This document shows positions 52,042-61,203 of a stretch of DNA of 64,000 bases, piece after piece. The notes under the pieces were generated by a model. The model was not told where the DNA came from, made no database searches, and was given only the letters and a program-made list of their open reading frames with translations. The stretch is from Hymenobacter wooponensis. Its GTDB lineage: Bacteria > Bacteroidota > Bacteroidia > Cytophagales > Hymenobacteraceae. The DNA lies in the NCBI RefSeq assembly GCF_004745865.1, contig NZ_SRKZ01000002.1:868001-932000 (forward strand), read 5' to 3'. Position 1 is the first letter of the stretch, and each line of letters begins with the position of its first letter. Position numbers and translations under genes: made by a program.

Positions 52042-54549
52042 ATGAAAGTCGTTTACCTGCTGCTACTGCTAATGCTGCTGGTAGGCGTGAGGCCAAGCTG
52101 GGCGCAACGCGTGCTGTTCAGCGGGCGCGTGACGGAAGCCGCCAACGGAAAGGCCGTGCCCTTCGCCTCGGTGTTCGTGCCAGGCTCGGGGCAAGGTACC
52201 ACCGCCGACGAAGACGGACGGTACCAACTAAGCACGGCGGGGCCAATTGACTCCCTGGCGGCGTCGGCCATTGGCTTTGGCACGGTGCGCAAGCGCGTAA
52301 GTGGCCTAGCTTCGAACACGGTAAACTTCGCGCTGGGCTCGGGTTCGGTTTCGTTGGGTGAAGTAGTGGTGCGCCCCCGCGAAAATCCGGCTTACGCTAT
52401 TCTGCGGCGGGTGCAGGAGCACAAGGCGCGAAACAACAAGCGCAACCTAGAGGCATTCGAGTTTGATAGCTACAGCCGCACTGAGGTGGCTTTGAATAAT
52501 CTGCCCGACCAGGTGAGCCGCCGCAAGCTGCTGCGCCAGATGACGCAGGTAGCCGACAGCATGGGCTTGCCCCGCGATGCCCAAGGCAAACCCGTAGTAC
52601 CTTTCTTCGCCTCGGAAGTTCTTTCTCACTTCTACCAGCATAACCAGCCCCTGCGCAAGCGGGAGGAAATAAAGCGCACCCAGCTACACGGGGCCGCGCC
52701 GCGGGAAGGCTCCGTGACGTCGCAGATTCTGGGCTCGTCATTTCAGGACTGGGACTTTTACCCCAACTGGCAGCAGCTGCTCGGCAAAGACTTTATCTCC
52801 CCCATTGCCGATGGGTGGAAGTTCACCTACGAGTACGACCTGCAGGACTCAGTATTTGTAGGCCAGGATTACTGTTACAAGATTGGCGTGAAGCCCCGCC
52901 GCCCCCAGGATCTGGCCTTCGTGGGTACCATCTGGATTAATACCGAAACCTACGCGTTGCGGCGGGTGGATTTGCGGGTAAGCCCCGAGGCTAACCTCAA
53001 CTTCATTGAGTTGGTGCAGGTGCGGCAAGATCTGGTAGCTTCGGCGGCGGGGGCGGGCCTTCCGCAGCGCACGGCAGTAGTTATCGGCATCAAGCCTACC
53101 AAGGGCAGTACGGGCATTCTGGCTCACCTTACCATCGTCAACTCCAACTTCGACGTTAATCACCCCAAGCCCCTCCCCTTCTACGACCGCCCCTTGGAGA
53201 CGGCCGCCGATGCCTTTGACGGCCCCAAGGACTTTTTCGAGAAGAACCGGCCCGATTCTTTGAGCCGTGAGGAGCAGGCCACGCTCATGGTGCTGGACTC
53301 GGTGCGCCAGCTGCCGGCCATGCGCAACTTGCTGGAAGTGGCCGATATTGCCGTGAACGGCTACTACCGCGCGGGCAAAATCGACTGGGGACCCATTCTG
53401 ACGGCGTATAGCTTCAACAATATTGAGGGCAACCGCTTCCGGGTGGGTTTTCGGACCACGCCGGAGTTTAGCCGCGACTGGCTGCTGCGCCCTTACCTGG
53501 CCTACGGCACCCGCGATGGGCGCTTTAAATATGGCCTGCGGGCGCAACGTATTCTGGAGCGTCGGCACTGGACGGTGTTAAACTTCGAACACCGCCACGA
53601 CCTCGATCAAGTGGCCTTGCTCGATAATGACTACGCGCTGGAGAACCCGCTCTTTGAAGCCTCGGCCCGGTTGGGTAATATCACCTCCAGCCGCCCGTTG
53701 CGCCGCGACCTGACCACTATTTCCCTGCAAACAGATTTATTCCGGGGCTTTACGCAGCGGGTAATGTTCCGGCGGCAGAGCTTCAACCCGCTCTACCCTT
53801 TTGCTTACTACACTCAGGAGCAACGGCCCGGCGCCCCCACCGACAACCGCTTCGATTTATCGGAGGTGATGGTGGAGTCTCGCTACGCCCGCGACGAGGT
53901 ATTAATTCCTAATAATCAGAACCGCCGCACAGCCATTGGCCTGAAGCGCTGGCCAGTGTTTACTGTGCGCTACACGCTGGGCGTAGACAACCTGTTGGGC
54001 AGCGACTTCCGCTACCAGAAGTTTAACCTCCTCATTGATCAAAGCATTCGGCTAGGCCAGGTAGGCCGCACCGACTACCGTCTGGATGCCGGCTACATCC
54101 CGAGCACGGTGCCTTACCCGCTGCTAAAGTCGCACTTGGGTAATCAGTCGCCGTTTTACAACGCGGGGGCGTTTAACCTGATGCGCTACTTCGAGTTTGT
54201 GAGCGACCGGTACGTTTCCTTCCGGTTTGAAAACCAATTCGATGGCTTCCTGTTAAACTCCATCCCGGCCATCAAGCAGCTTAACTGGCGGTTGGTAGCC
54301 ACGGGTAACGTGCTGTGGGGTGGCGTAAGCGACGCCAACCGCCGCATTAACCCCACCGAAGACCCCGTGAATGGCGGGCCGCTGCCCACGTTTCAGTCGC
54401 TGGGCCGCACGCCGTACGCGGAAGTGGGCTACGGCGTGGAGAACATCTTGCGGGTAGCCCGCGTCGACTTCCTGCACCGGCTTACGTATCGGAACTCACC
54501 CGGGGCCCGTACCTTTGGGGTGAAGGTGAGTTTTCAGTTTAAACTCTAA
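52042..54549 (+). CDS. DUF5686 and carboxypeptidase-regulatory-like domain outer-membrane protein
   Basis: 835 residues with a signal peptide (MKVVYLLLLLMLLVGVRPSWAQ). An N-terminal carboxypeptidase-regulatory-like domain (FSGRVTEAANGKAVPFASVFV ... TTADEDGRYQL) precedes DUF5686. The DUF starts at the diagnostic NPAYAILRRVQEHKARNNKRNLEAF... region (split by position 115-140) and continues to barrel strands ending VKVSFQFKL. The protein is probably in the outer membrane. Function is unknown. Start ATG 52042. Confidence 0.88.
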   Translation: MKVVYLLLLLMLLVGVRPSWAQRVLFSGRVTEAANGKAVPFASVFVPGSGQGTTADEDGRYQLSTAGPIDSLAASAIGFGTVRKRVSGLASNTVNFALGSGSVSLGEVVVRPRENPAYAILRRVQEHKARNNKRNLEAFEFDSYSRTEVALNNLPDQVSRRKLLRQMTQVADSMGLPRDAQGKPVVPFFASEVLSHFYQHNQPLRKREEIKRTQLHGAAPREGSVTSQILGSSFQDWDFYPNWQQLLGKDFISPIADGWKFTYEYDLQDSVFVGQDYCYKIGVKPRRPQDLAFVGTIWINTETYALRRVDLRVSPEANLNFIELVQVRQDLVASAAGAGLPQRTAVVIGIKPTKGSTGILAHLTIVNSNFDVNHPKPLPFYDRPLETAADAFDGPKDFFEKNRPDSLSREEQATLMVLDSVRQLPAMRNLLEVADIAVNGYYRAGKIDWGPILTAYSFNNIEGNRFRVGFRTTPEFSRDWLLRPYLAYGTRDGRFKYGLRAQRILERRHWTVLNFEHRHDLDQVALLDNDYALENPLFEASARLGNITSSRPLRRDLTTISLQTDLFRGFTQRVMFRRQSFNPLYPFAYYTQEQRPGAPTDNRFDLSEVMVESRYARDEVLIPNNQNRRTAIGLKRWPVFTVRYTLGVDNLLGSDFRYQKFNLLIDQSIRLGQVGRTDYRLDAGYIPSTVPYPLLKSHLGNQSPFYNAGAFNLMRYFEFVSDRYVSFRFENQFDGFLLNSIPAIKQLNWRLVATGNVLWGGVSDANRRINPTEDPVNGGPLPTFQSLGRTPYAEVGYGVENILRVARVDFLHRLTYRNSPGARTFGVKVSFQFKL

Positions 54550-54648
54550 CTTACAGCCCATCAGCCCCGGCTGCAGCACGCTCACTTCGGGTGATTTATG
54601 CTGATGAAAGTGAATTAAAAAGGCTGTTTTCTTGTAGAAAGACTCAAT

Positions 54649-54924
54649 ATGCCAAAGTACGAAGTTGAAAACCTGACCCTGGCGGAAGCCACCCGCCACG
54701 CCCCCTTCGTTGACTACGCCCGCTGCGTAGATGCCAGCCAGCGCCCCTACAACCACGTAGGCGACTGGCCCGAAGAGGGCCAACTCTACCCCGTTCGGGT
54801 GGTAGACTCCCGCACCGAAGGGTTACCCTTGGTGCACGTTCTCGGCTTCGAGGGCGAAGCCCCGTATTACAACGCTTATGCGCCTCACCGTTTTGAAATG
54901 CTGCTGACCGTTTGGCTGAACTAA
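54649..54924 (+). CDS. Small hypothetical protein
   Basis: 91 residues, start ATG 54649, about 100 bp after the DUF5686 gene. Text: MPKYEVENLTLAEATRHAPF, then YNHVGDWPEEGQLYPVRVVD, and a C-terminal YAPHRFEMLLTVWLN. No family recognised; no signal or membrane helix. A perfect terminator follows, supporting a real gene end. Confidence 0.6.
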   Translation: MPKYEVENLTLAEATRHAPFVDYARCVDASQRPYNHVGDWPEEGQLYPVRVVDSRTEGLPLVHVLGFEGEAPYYNAYAPHRFEMLLTVWLN

Positions 54925-54946
54925 GCCAACACCTGTGTCAGTGCAA

Positions 54947-54992
54947 TAAAAAAGCCCGGCCTTCTCAGCAGTGAGAAGGCCGGGCTTTTTTG
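54947..54992 (+). terminator. Terminator after the 91-residue protein
   Basis: AAAAAAGCCCGGCCTTCTCA and its reverse complement around GC/AG, ending in six T. Also usable from the opposite strand. Confidence 0.9.
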
Positions 54993-55012
54993 TGTAGAGG
55001 TGAATTTTAATT

Positions 55013-55116
55013 GAACGTAAGCTAAGCTTATCGAAGCATCTCTTCCGCTTCGGTGCTGATGCTCTAGGCCAGTACTTAGTCAGCGGGAGAGATGCTTCAG
55101 CAAGCTCAGCATGACG
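55013..55116. repeat. Degenerate palindromic repeat, family A (copy 3)
   Basis: A copy of the GTCATGCTGAGC palindrome: right arm AGCGGGAGAGATGCTTCAGC...GCATGACGG; the left arm (GAACGTAAGCTAAGCTTATC...) has drifted. The spacer contains CTAGGCCAGT at 55064. It lies between convergent genes. Confidence 0.65.
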
Positions 55117-55144
55117 GCCTGATGGGTGGCCACTCATTGTTACC

Positions 55145-56644
55145 CTAGCGCTCCAGCTTGAAATTGGGGTCTTGGGTGACGCGCTGGGGCGTGGCCGACA
55201 CGGCCCAGCCGGTAGCATACATCCAGCGCGTCATGCGGGTAAGCTTGGCCACGTCAATGCGCGAGGCTTCGTCGCGGGGCGTGTGATAGTCGGGGTGAAG
55301 CAGGGTGGTGAAGAACAGGGACGGGATGCCGGCGCGGGCGTAGGGCAGGTGGTCAGAGCGGAAGTACCAGCCCTCAGGATGCTTGGCGTCGTCCCAGGAG
55401 TTATCGAGGGTGAACTTGGTGATGTTCTGATTGGCTTTCAGGGCCATATCAACCAGCGCCTGTGAGTTGCGGTGCGGCGCCGTAGAGCCCAGCAGAGCCG
55501 CCGAGTCGGGGGCGTTACGGCCCATCATGTCGCCGTTGAGGACGGCCACGATGGAGGACTTGGGCACCGTGGGGTGCTCAGCAAACCAGCGGGAGCCCAG
55601 CAGGCCGCGCTCCTCGGCACCGTGCCATACGAACAGGGCCGAACGAGCCCCCGGACGCTGTTTCCAGGCCCGACCAATGGCCAGCAGCGCCACGCTCACG
55701 GTGGCATTGTCGTCGGCGCCGTTCCAGATGGAGTCGCCGGCTACGGGCGCCCCAATGCCGTCGTGGTCGTGGTGGCCACTGAACAGCACGTTCTCCTGAC
55801 GGCGCTCCGCATCGGTGCCGGGCACGCGGGCTACTACGTTAATGGAAGGGTATTGAAAGTCGTTGAGGCTGAGCTCGGCTTGTAGGCGTGCTTTGGGGGC
55901 CCGCAAGGCGGCGGCCACCGACTGCCGGACCAATAGCACGGGAATGGGTGCGGGTGGCACTGGCATAGAGGGCAGCAAGTACTGCCCATCTTGGTAGCGG
56001 TGGCCTACAAATTCCAGACTCGGCTCGGTGGCAGCATCGGCGGTTAGTATGATGCCAGCTACCCCGCGCGCCCGCAAGGCGGCGCTCTGCTGCCCAATGG
56101 CCGCCAGGGCGTAGCGCATGCTCCAAAGGCTCATTTTGGGGGCCGGCAGCGGCGTGGGCGGCAGCAATGACATTGCCACAATCTTACCCCGCAGGTCGCG
56201 GCGCACGGTGTCGGCCATGGTGTTCAGCCACACCACCGGCCCATCAAGGCGGCTGTTGATAGGAGCTGTTACCCAGGCTTCTTTCCACAGGGCTAGCGGC
56301 TTACCACTCACGCTCACCCGCGAGGTAGTAGCCACCGTGATGCGGCGCAGGGGGTAGAACTGGAAGTAAGTACCATCGTCGCCGGCGGGTTGTAGGCCAG
56401 CTTCCCGGGCGCGCTCCGCCACCCACACAGCAGCTCGTAATTCATCGGGGGTACCAGCGCGGCGGCCGCGCATACTGTCGCTGGCCAGAGCAAATAAGTC
56501 GCGGCGCACTTCGGCTTCTCGGATGGCTTCTAGCGCGGGTGGTTCCGTGGGGGAGGCAACGCCCGAGGTAGAAGGAGTCCGGGCGCAGCCAGCAAGCACG
56601 CCTAGCGCCAGCGTGGCACTCGGCAACAAAGTAGTAAAACGCAT
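55145..56644 (-). CDS. M28-family zinc peptidase, lipoprotein
   Basis: 499 residues with a lipoprotein signal (LALGVLAGC at the lipobox, Cys20). A protease-associated insert (about 120-260) lies between the N-terminus and the M28 core. Zinc ligands and catalytic Glu are all present: His291 (SGHHDHDG), Asp311 (NGADDN), Glu344/Glu345 (GAEERG), Asp372 (NGDMMG) and His454 (DYHTPRD). It is a periplasmic or outer-membrane-facing aminopeptidase of the bacterial PA-M28 type; exact specificity is unknown. Monocistronic, flanked by repeats. Confidence 0.93.
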   Translation of the reverse strand: MRFTTLLPSATLALGVLAGCARTPSTSGVASPTEPPALEAIREAEVRRDLFALASDSMRGRRAGTPDELRAAVWVAERAREAGLQPAGDDGTYFQFYPLRRITVATTSRVSVSGKPLALWKEAWVTAPINSRLDGPVVWLNTMADTVRRDLRGKIVAMSLLPPTPLPAPKMSLWSMRYALAAIGQQSAALRARGVAGIILTADAATEPSLEFVGHRYQDGQYLLPSMPVPPAPIPVLLVRQSVAAALRAPKARLQAELSLNDFQYPSINVVARVPGTDAERRQENVLFSGHHDHDGIGAPVAGDSIWNGADDNATVSVALLAIGRAWKQRPGARSALFVWHGAEERGLLGSRWFAEHPTVPKSSIVAVLNGDMMGRNAPDSAALLGSTAPHRNSQALVDMALKANQNITKFTLDNSWDDAKHPEGWYFRSDHLPYARAGIPSLFFTTLLHPDYHTPRDEASRIDVAKLTRMTRWMYATGWAVSATPQRVTQDPNFKLER

Positions 56645-56788
56645 ATGCAGAAAGGTAGCAGCAGCCTATCGAAGCAGGCAGAGGGGATGATGGTTGTGGA
56701 GAGGTAAGATAGAGTGCAAGAGCCTTCCATCATATTTCCGACAATAAATTGTCGTTTTATCACTTTGAAGTGGCCTAGCCAGCTAAGG

Positions 56789-57020
56789 CTAGTTCCCCGC
56801 CTGAGACAGGAGGGGCTAGGGGTGGTGAATAATTATTGTTTATCAAGCCCGTCATGCTGAGCTTGTCGAAGCATCTTTACCGCTTCGTTGCTGTTGTTTG
56901 ATTAGTCAGAGAGATGCTTCAACTGCGCTCAGCACGACGGGCTAGTGGGTTTGTTCTAATGCCACCGTTCTAGGCCAGTCCACCACCCCTAACCCCTCCT
57001 CATCTGAGGAGGGGAACTAG
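56789..57020. repeat. Composite nested palindromic element (copy 2)
   Basis: The outer arms are 56789-56830 and 56980-57020, inverted copies of CCACCCCTAACCCCTCCT-type sequence. Inside is an imperfect family A palindrome (56848-56941, CCCGTCATGCTGAGC ... GCTCAGCACGACGGG). The whole fills most of the 408-bp gap between the M28 gene and eutC (56645-57052). The same nesting occurs at 9496-9785. Confidence 0.75.
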
Positions 57021-57052
57021 CCGCTAATCTGTTAGACTAGCGTTTGACTTCT

Positions 57053-57829
57053 TTACTGGCCTAGCAACCCCATCTCATCCTTCAGCCCTATCCCGGAAAG
57101 CTGGCGGCGCAATGCTTCCTGGAGCAGAAAGAATAGCTTGTCGGCGGCTAGGGCGTAACCGAGGCCTTCGGGTCGAATGTTGGAGACGCAGTTGCGGGCT
57201 TCGTCGGTGAGGCCGGGGCGGGGGTTGTAAGTGAAGTAGGCTCCCAGGCTGTGCGGGGAGCTGAGTCCTGGCCGTTCCCCAATTAGGATGAGGGACAGCT
57301 GCGCGTGCAAGAGCTGCCCGATTTCGTCGCTGATGGCTACGCGGCCTTGCTCAGCCATGACTACCGGAGCCACCGTAAAGCCCGCAGCTTGCAGCTTGGG
57401 CAGCAGCAGTTGCAGCACGGGCACGGCATGCTCTTGCACGGCCCTAGCCGATAAGCCATCGGCCAGAATAATAGCTATGTCAGCCCGTTCAGGCGCTTGC
57501 CCCTGCAGCAGCGCCCGCGACTCAGGGTGCAGTTGGCGACCCAGATCGGGGCGCTGGAGATACTGGGGGCGGTTTTCGGCCTGGCTGCGCACGGCGCATA
57601 CTGGTACACCTAACTGCTCTAGGCCACTTGTTAGCGGAGCTAGGCTCAACTCAGAGTACACGGCGTCGCGCGCGTCGGCGTGGGCCAGCCGGAAGGCCAG
57701 GGCTTCCTGCAAGGGCACGCTGGTACCTACCCGGCCCAGCGCAATGCGAGCCGCTGTAAACTCCCGCAGGCCCGACCATGGGTCGGGCTGCGGGCCTTCG
57801 GACGCCAAAGCGGAGAGGTCAGTTTCCAT
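57053..57829 (-). CDS. eutC: Ethanolamine ammonia-lyase small subunit EutC
   Basis: 258 residues from ATG 57829 (METDLSALASEGP); a TTG at 57835 is the only upstream option. Motifs: DPWSGLREFTAARIALGR, LAFRLAHADARDAVYSEL, AIILADGLSARAVQEHA, LSLILIGERPGLSSPHSLGAYFTYNPRPG, EARNCVSNIRPEGL. With EutB it forms the adenosylcobalamin enzyme that splits ethanolamine to acetaldehyde and ammonia. It is the last gene of the operon, 14 bp after DUF1810. Confidence 0.95.
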   Translation of the reverse strand: METDLSALASEGPQPDPWSGLREFTAARIALGRVGTSVPLQEALAFRLAHADARDAVYSELSLAPLTSGLEQLGVPVCAVRSQAENRPQYLQRPDLGRQLHPESRALLQGQAPERADIAIILADGLSARAVQEHAVPVLQLLLPKLQAAGFTVAPVVMAEQGRVAISDEIGQLLHAQLSLILIGERPGLSSPHSLGAYFTYNPRPGLTDEARNCVSNIRPEGLGYALAADKLFFLLQEALRRQLSGIGLKDEMGLLGQ

Positions 57830-57843
57830 ACACAATGGTGGGC

Positions 57844-58272
57844 CTAGGCGTTGTCTAGCTGCTGCAGAGTTTTCTGGTCTTTACTGCCGTTGAAGAACTT
57901 CTGCAACACGGCCTCAAATACCGGGTCGGCGTTGTCAAGCGCCGCAAACAGCGTCATCGAGGATTTCAGTTTTACATCATCGGGGCTGCCTAGTACTTGA
58001 GTGGCGTTGCTACTGCCCAGAGTCAGCAGGGCTTGGCAGATAGCTATCAGCCGGGGGCCCAGCACCGGATGTTGCAGGAAGGCCTCTGCCTCCTGCCGGT
58101 TCTTGATGGCGTAGAACCGGGAAGTTTCGCTGAAGCCCAGCCCATGTATCTGCGGAAAAATGTACCACATCCAGTGGCTGCGCTTCCGTCCGCTTTTGAT
58201 TTCAGCCAGGGCCGTGGCGTAGTCTGACTCCTGGGCGGCAACAAATCGTTGCAGGGTATTTTCTCCGGGCAT
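57844..58272 (-). CDS. DUF1810 family protein inside the ethanolamine operon
   Basis: 142 residues, matching DUF1810 (LQRFVAAQESDYATALAEI, HWMWYIFPQIHGLG, AIKNRQEAEAFLQHPVLGPRL, DVKLKSSMTLFAALDNADPVFEAVLQKFF). Function is not known. It lies 83 bp after eutB and 14 bp before eutC on the same strand, so it is co-transcribed. No signal or membrane helix. Confidence 0.92.
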   Translation of the reverse strand: MPGENTLQRFVAAQESDYATALAEIKSGRKRSHWMWYIFPQIHGLGFSETSRFYAIKNRQEAEAFLQHPVLGPRLIAICQALLTLGSSNATQVLGSPDDVKLKSSMTLFAALDNADPVFEAVLQKFFNGSKDQKTLQQLDNA

Positions 58273-58355
58273 TTTAAGGCAGCGATTAGTTGAAAAAGTC
58301 TCACGCGCTCTTACGCAAACCGCGCTGCTAGAGATAAGCCCCGCTGATTAGTGGC

Positions 58356-59738
58356 CTAGCGCCCTCGGCTAGCTTCCAGCAACCGATGCTCTGCCGAGGC
58401 GGGCAGTTGCTGGCCCTTCTCATCAAAAATTCCTTGTTGCTGCAGCCACGCTTCAAACTCCGGGGCGGGGCGCAGGCCTAGCACGCGGCGCAGGTAGAGG
58501 GCATCGTGGAAGGAGGTCGACTGGTAGTTGAGCATGATGTCGTCGGCGCCGGGAATGCCCATGATGTAGTTGCAGCCTGCCACGCCCAGCAGCGTGAGCA
58601 GGGTGTCCATGTCGTCCTGGTCGGCTTCGGCGTGGTTGGTGTAGCACACGTCGACGCCCATGGGCAGGCCTAGGAGCTTACCGCAAAAGTGGTCTTCCAG
58701 CGCCGCCCTGATAATTTGTTTGCCATCATAGAGGTATTCGGGGCCAATGAAGCCCACGACGGTATTCACCAGCAGGGGTTTATAGTGCCGGGCCACGGCG
58801 TAGGCGCGGGCCTCGCAGGTTTGCTGATCGAGGCCGTGGTGGGCATTGGCCGATAAGGCGCTGCCCTGACCTGTTTCAAAGTACATCACATTCTGGCCCA
58901 GGGTGCCTCGGCCCAGGCTCAGGGTAGCTTCCCAGGCTTCCTGCAGCACGCTTAGGTTCACGCCAAAGCTGGCGTTGAGCGCCTCGGTGCCACCGATGGA
59001 CTGAAACGTCAGGTCCACGGGGGCCTGCTGCCGGATCAGCTCCAGCGTAGTGGTGACGTGGCAAAGCACGCAGGTTTGAGTAGGTATCTGGTACTGCTCC
59101 CGCACGGCATCGAGCATTTCCAGTAGATTACGCACCACACCGGGGCTGTCGGTGGCGGGGTTGATGCCCAGCACCGCGTCGCCGCTGCCGTAGAGCAAGC
59201 CATCGACGAGGCTGGCCGCAATGCCGCGGGCGTCGTCGGTCGGGTGGTTGGGCTGGAGGCGAGTAGCCAGCCGCCCCCGCAGGCCCAGCGTGTTCCGGAA
59301 CTTGGTTATCACCTCACACTTGCGGGCCACAGCAATCAGCTCCTGGTTGCGTAGCAGCTTGCTCACGGCCGCCACCATCTCCGGCGTCAGGCCGTAGGCC
59401 ACCTGCTGCAGCTCCAACTGGCCTACGGTATCCGACAGCAGCCAGTCGCGCAGCTGGCTTACGGTGAAGTGGCTGATGGGCGCAAACGCCACGGCATCAT
59501 GGGTATCGAAGATGAGGCGCGTAACCTCGTCCTGCTCATACGGAATCAAGGCTTCCTGCAGAAAGATTTTAAGTGGCACATCGGCTAGCGTGATTTGCGC
59601 GGCCACCCTCTCCTCATAGGTGCCCGCCGCCACCCCGGCCAGCTCGTCGCCGGAGCGTAGGGGCGTGGCTTTAGCCAGCAGTGTCTTCAGGTCGGGGAAG
59701 GCGTATACCTGGTTGCGGATGGTATGTTGGTAGGCCAT
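58356..59738 (-). CDS. eutB: Ethanolamine ammonia-lyase large subunit EutB
   Basis: 460 residues, normal EutB length. Family text throughout: RNQVYAFPDLKTLLAKA, DTHDAVAFAPISHFTV, RLQPNHPTDDARGIAASLVDGLLYGSGDAVLGINPA, TCVLCHVTTTLELIRQQAPVDLTFQSIGG, GQGSALSANAHHG, VGFIGPEYLYDGKQI, LPMGVDVCYTNHAEADQDDMDTLL. These are substrate- and cobalamin-binding regions of the TIM barrel. It is 25 bp after the permease and 83 bp before DUF1810. Adenosylcobalamin must come from elsewhere. Confidence 0.96.
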   Translation of the reverse strand: MAYQHTIRNQVYAFPDLKTLLAKATPLRSGDELAGVAAGTYEERVAAQITLADVPLKIFLQEALIPYEQDEVTRLIFDTHDAVAFAPISHFTVSQLRDWLLSDTVGQLELQQVAYGLTPEMVAAVSKLLRNQELIAVARKCEVITKFRNTLGLRGRLATRLQPNHPTDDARGIAASLVDGLLYGSGDAVLGINPATDSPGVVRNLLEMLDAVREQYQIPTQTCVLCHVTTTLELIRQQAPVDLTFQSIGGTEALNASFGVNLSVLQEAWEATLSLGRGTLGQNVMYFETGQGSALSANAHHGLDQQTCEARAYAVARHYKPLLVNTVVGFIGPEYLYDGKQIIRAALEDHFCGKLLGLPMGVDVCYTNHAEADQDDMDTLLTLLGVAGCNYIMGIPGADDIMLNYQSTSFHDALYLRRVLGLRPAPEFEAWLQQQGIFDEKGQQLPASAEHRLLEASRGR

Positions 59739-59763
59739 TGGGTGCGCAGAGTAGCTTGTGGGT

Positions 59764-61098
59764 CTAATGAGTTTCAGCTTCTACCAGCGGTTCCTCTGCG
59801 GGCTGGGGCTGCTTGCCAAGCAGGCGGTACAGGCCTAGCGCCACCGCCAAGCCCGCGCAAAACAGCACCGTAAGCTGCCAGTTGTAGTACACAATAGCGC
59901 CCAAGCTAACGGCCGTGAGCAGGAGTGCTACGGCCGGAAAGTACGGATAGAACGGCGCCGTAAAAGGTCGCTCCAACTCGGGCTCCTTGCGGCGCAACAC
60001 AAACAAGCTGACCAAGCTGATGCCGTACATCACCACCGCCCCTAGCACCGACAGCACAATCACCTGATCGGTGGTGCCCGTGAGCAAGGCTACGCAGCCT
60101 ACTATGCCACCGCCCACCAGCGCCCAGTGCGGGGTTTGAAAGCGCGGATTTACCTGGGCCAGAAAACCAGGCAGATAACCGCTACGGGCCAGGGCAAAAA
60201 TCTGCCGGGAGTACCCGATGATGGTGCCGTGGAAAGAGGCAACCAGCCCAAAAAGCCCGATACTGGCGAAGATGCGCGTCCAGGGGCTATTGCGCCCGAA
60301 GGCAATACCCAGCGCTTCGGGTAGGGGGTAGTCGATGCTGCTTAGCCGCTCCCAGTTGGTGACGCCTCCCGTCAAAATCATGACGCCCAGCGCCAGCAGA
60401 ATAAGAGTAAGCAAGCCATAGATGTAGCCTTTCGGGATGGTGCGCTTAGGGTCTTCTACTTCTTCCGCTACCATGGCCACGCCCTCAATGGCCAGGTAAA
60501 ACCAGATGGCAAACGGCAGCGCCGCGAAAACACCGCCCCACCCAAACGGCAGTGGCTTAGACAGAAAATTGGTCGCCTGAAAGTGAGGTGCTACCAGCCC
60601 CATGTACAGCAGCAGCTCCCCTACCGCCAGCAGCGTCACAACCAAAGAAAACGTGGCCGATTCCTTAATGCCCAGCAGGTTGATACCAATGAACACGCCG
60701 TAACACCCCAGGGCCGTGGGCAGCACCGGCACCGCCGGATGCAGGAAATGGGCGTAGCTGCCCAGCGCAAACGCAATGGCCGGGGGCGCAAATAAAAACT
60801 CAATCAGGGTGGCATAGCCGGCCACCACTCCGCCCAGCGGCCCCAGCGCCCGGTACGAATAGGCAAACGGCCCACCCGCCTGCGGAATGGCCGTAGTCAG
60901 CTCCGTAAAGCTGAAAATGAAGGTGATGTAGAGCACCGTGATGACCAACGTAGCCACCAAAAAGCCCACCGTGCCGGCCACAGCCCAGCCGTAGTTCCAG
61001 CCAAAGTATTCGCCCGAAATCACCAGCCCCACCGCAATAGCCCACAGGTGCAGGGGCTTCAAGACTTTCTTTAACTCAGGAGCGGGAGCGTTTGGCAT
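59764..61098 (-). CDS. eat: Ethanolamine permease (APC superfamily)
   Basis: 444 residues, about 12 hydrophobic segments. Typical ethanolamine permease text: LHLWAIAVGLVISGEYFGWNYGWAVAG, FSFTELTTAIPQAGGPFAYSYRALGPLGG, FYLAIEGVAMVAEEVEDPKRTIPKGY, GLVASFHGTIIGYSRQIFALARSGYLPG. It imports ethanolamine at the inner membrane. First gene of the four-gene operon, with eutB only 25 bp downstream. Confidence 0.93.
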   Translation of the reverse strand: MPNAPAPELKKVLKPLHLWAIAVGLVISGEYFGWNYGWAVAGTVGFLVATLVITVLYITFIFSFTELTTAIPQAGGPFAYSYRALGPLGGVVAGYATLIEFLFAPPAIAFALGSYAHFLHPAVPVLPTALGCYGVFIGINLLGIKESATFSLVVTLLAVGELLLYMGLVAPHFQATNFLSKPLPFGWGGVFAALPFAIWFYLAIEGVAMVAEEVEDPKRTIPKGYIYGLLTLILLALGVMILTGGVTNWERLSSIDYPLPEALGIAFGRNSPWTRIFASIGLFGLVASFHGTIIGYSRQIFALARSGYLPGFLAQVNPRFQTPHWALVGGGIVGCVALLTGTTDQVIVLSVLGAVVMYGISLVSLFVLRRKEPELERPFTAPFYPYFPAVALLLTAVSLGAIVYYNWQLTVLFCAGLAVALGLYRLLGKQPQPAEEPLVEAETH

Positions 61099-61203
61099 GG
61101 CTTATACAGTCAGGAAAGCTTGATCCTGAATGTATTAAATAAACCCCAACAAGCTAAGCCATAGGTAAGCTAGAGACCAGGTACTGGCCTAGCCTTTCAA
61201 CTT

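Noticed and set aside
52849..53568. 239-codon minus-strand frame opposite the DUF5686 gene
   Set aside because: Composition (His, Gln, Ala) typical of a shadow frame; the plus strand encodes a complete recognised protein.
57053..61098. Ethanolamine microcompartment
   Set aside because: No shell or accessory genes are present on either side; only permease and lyase genes.
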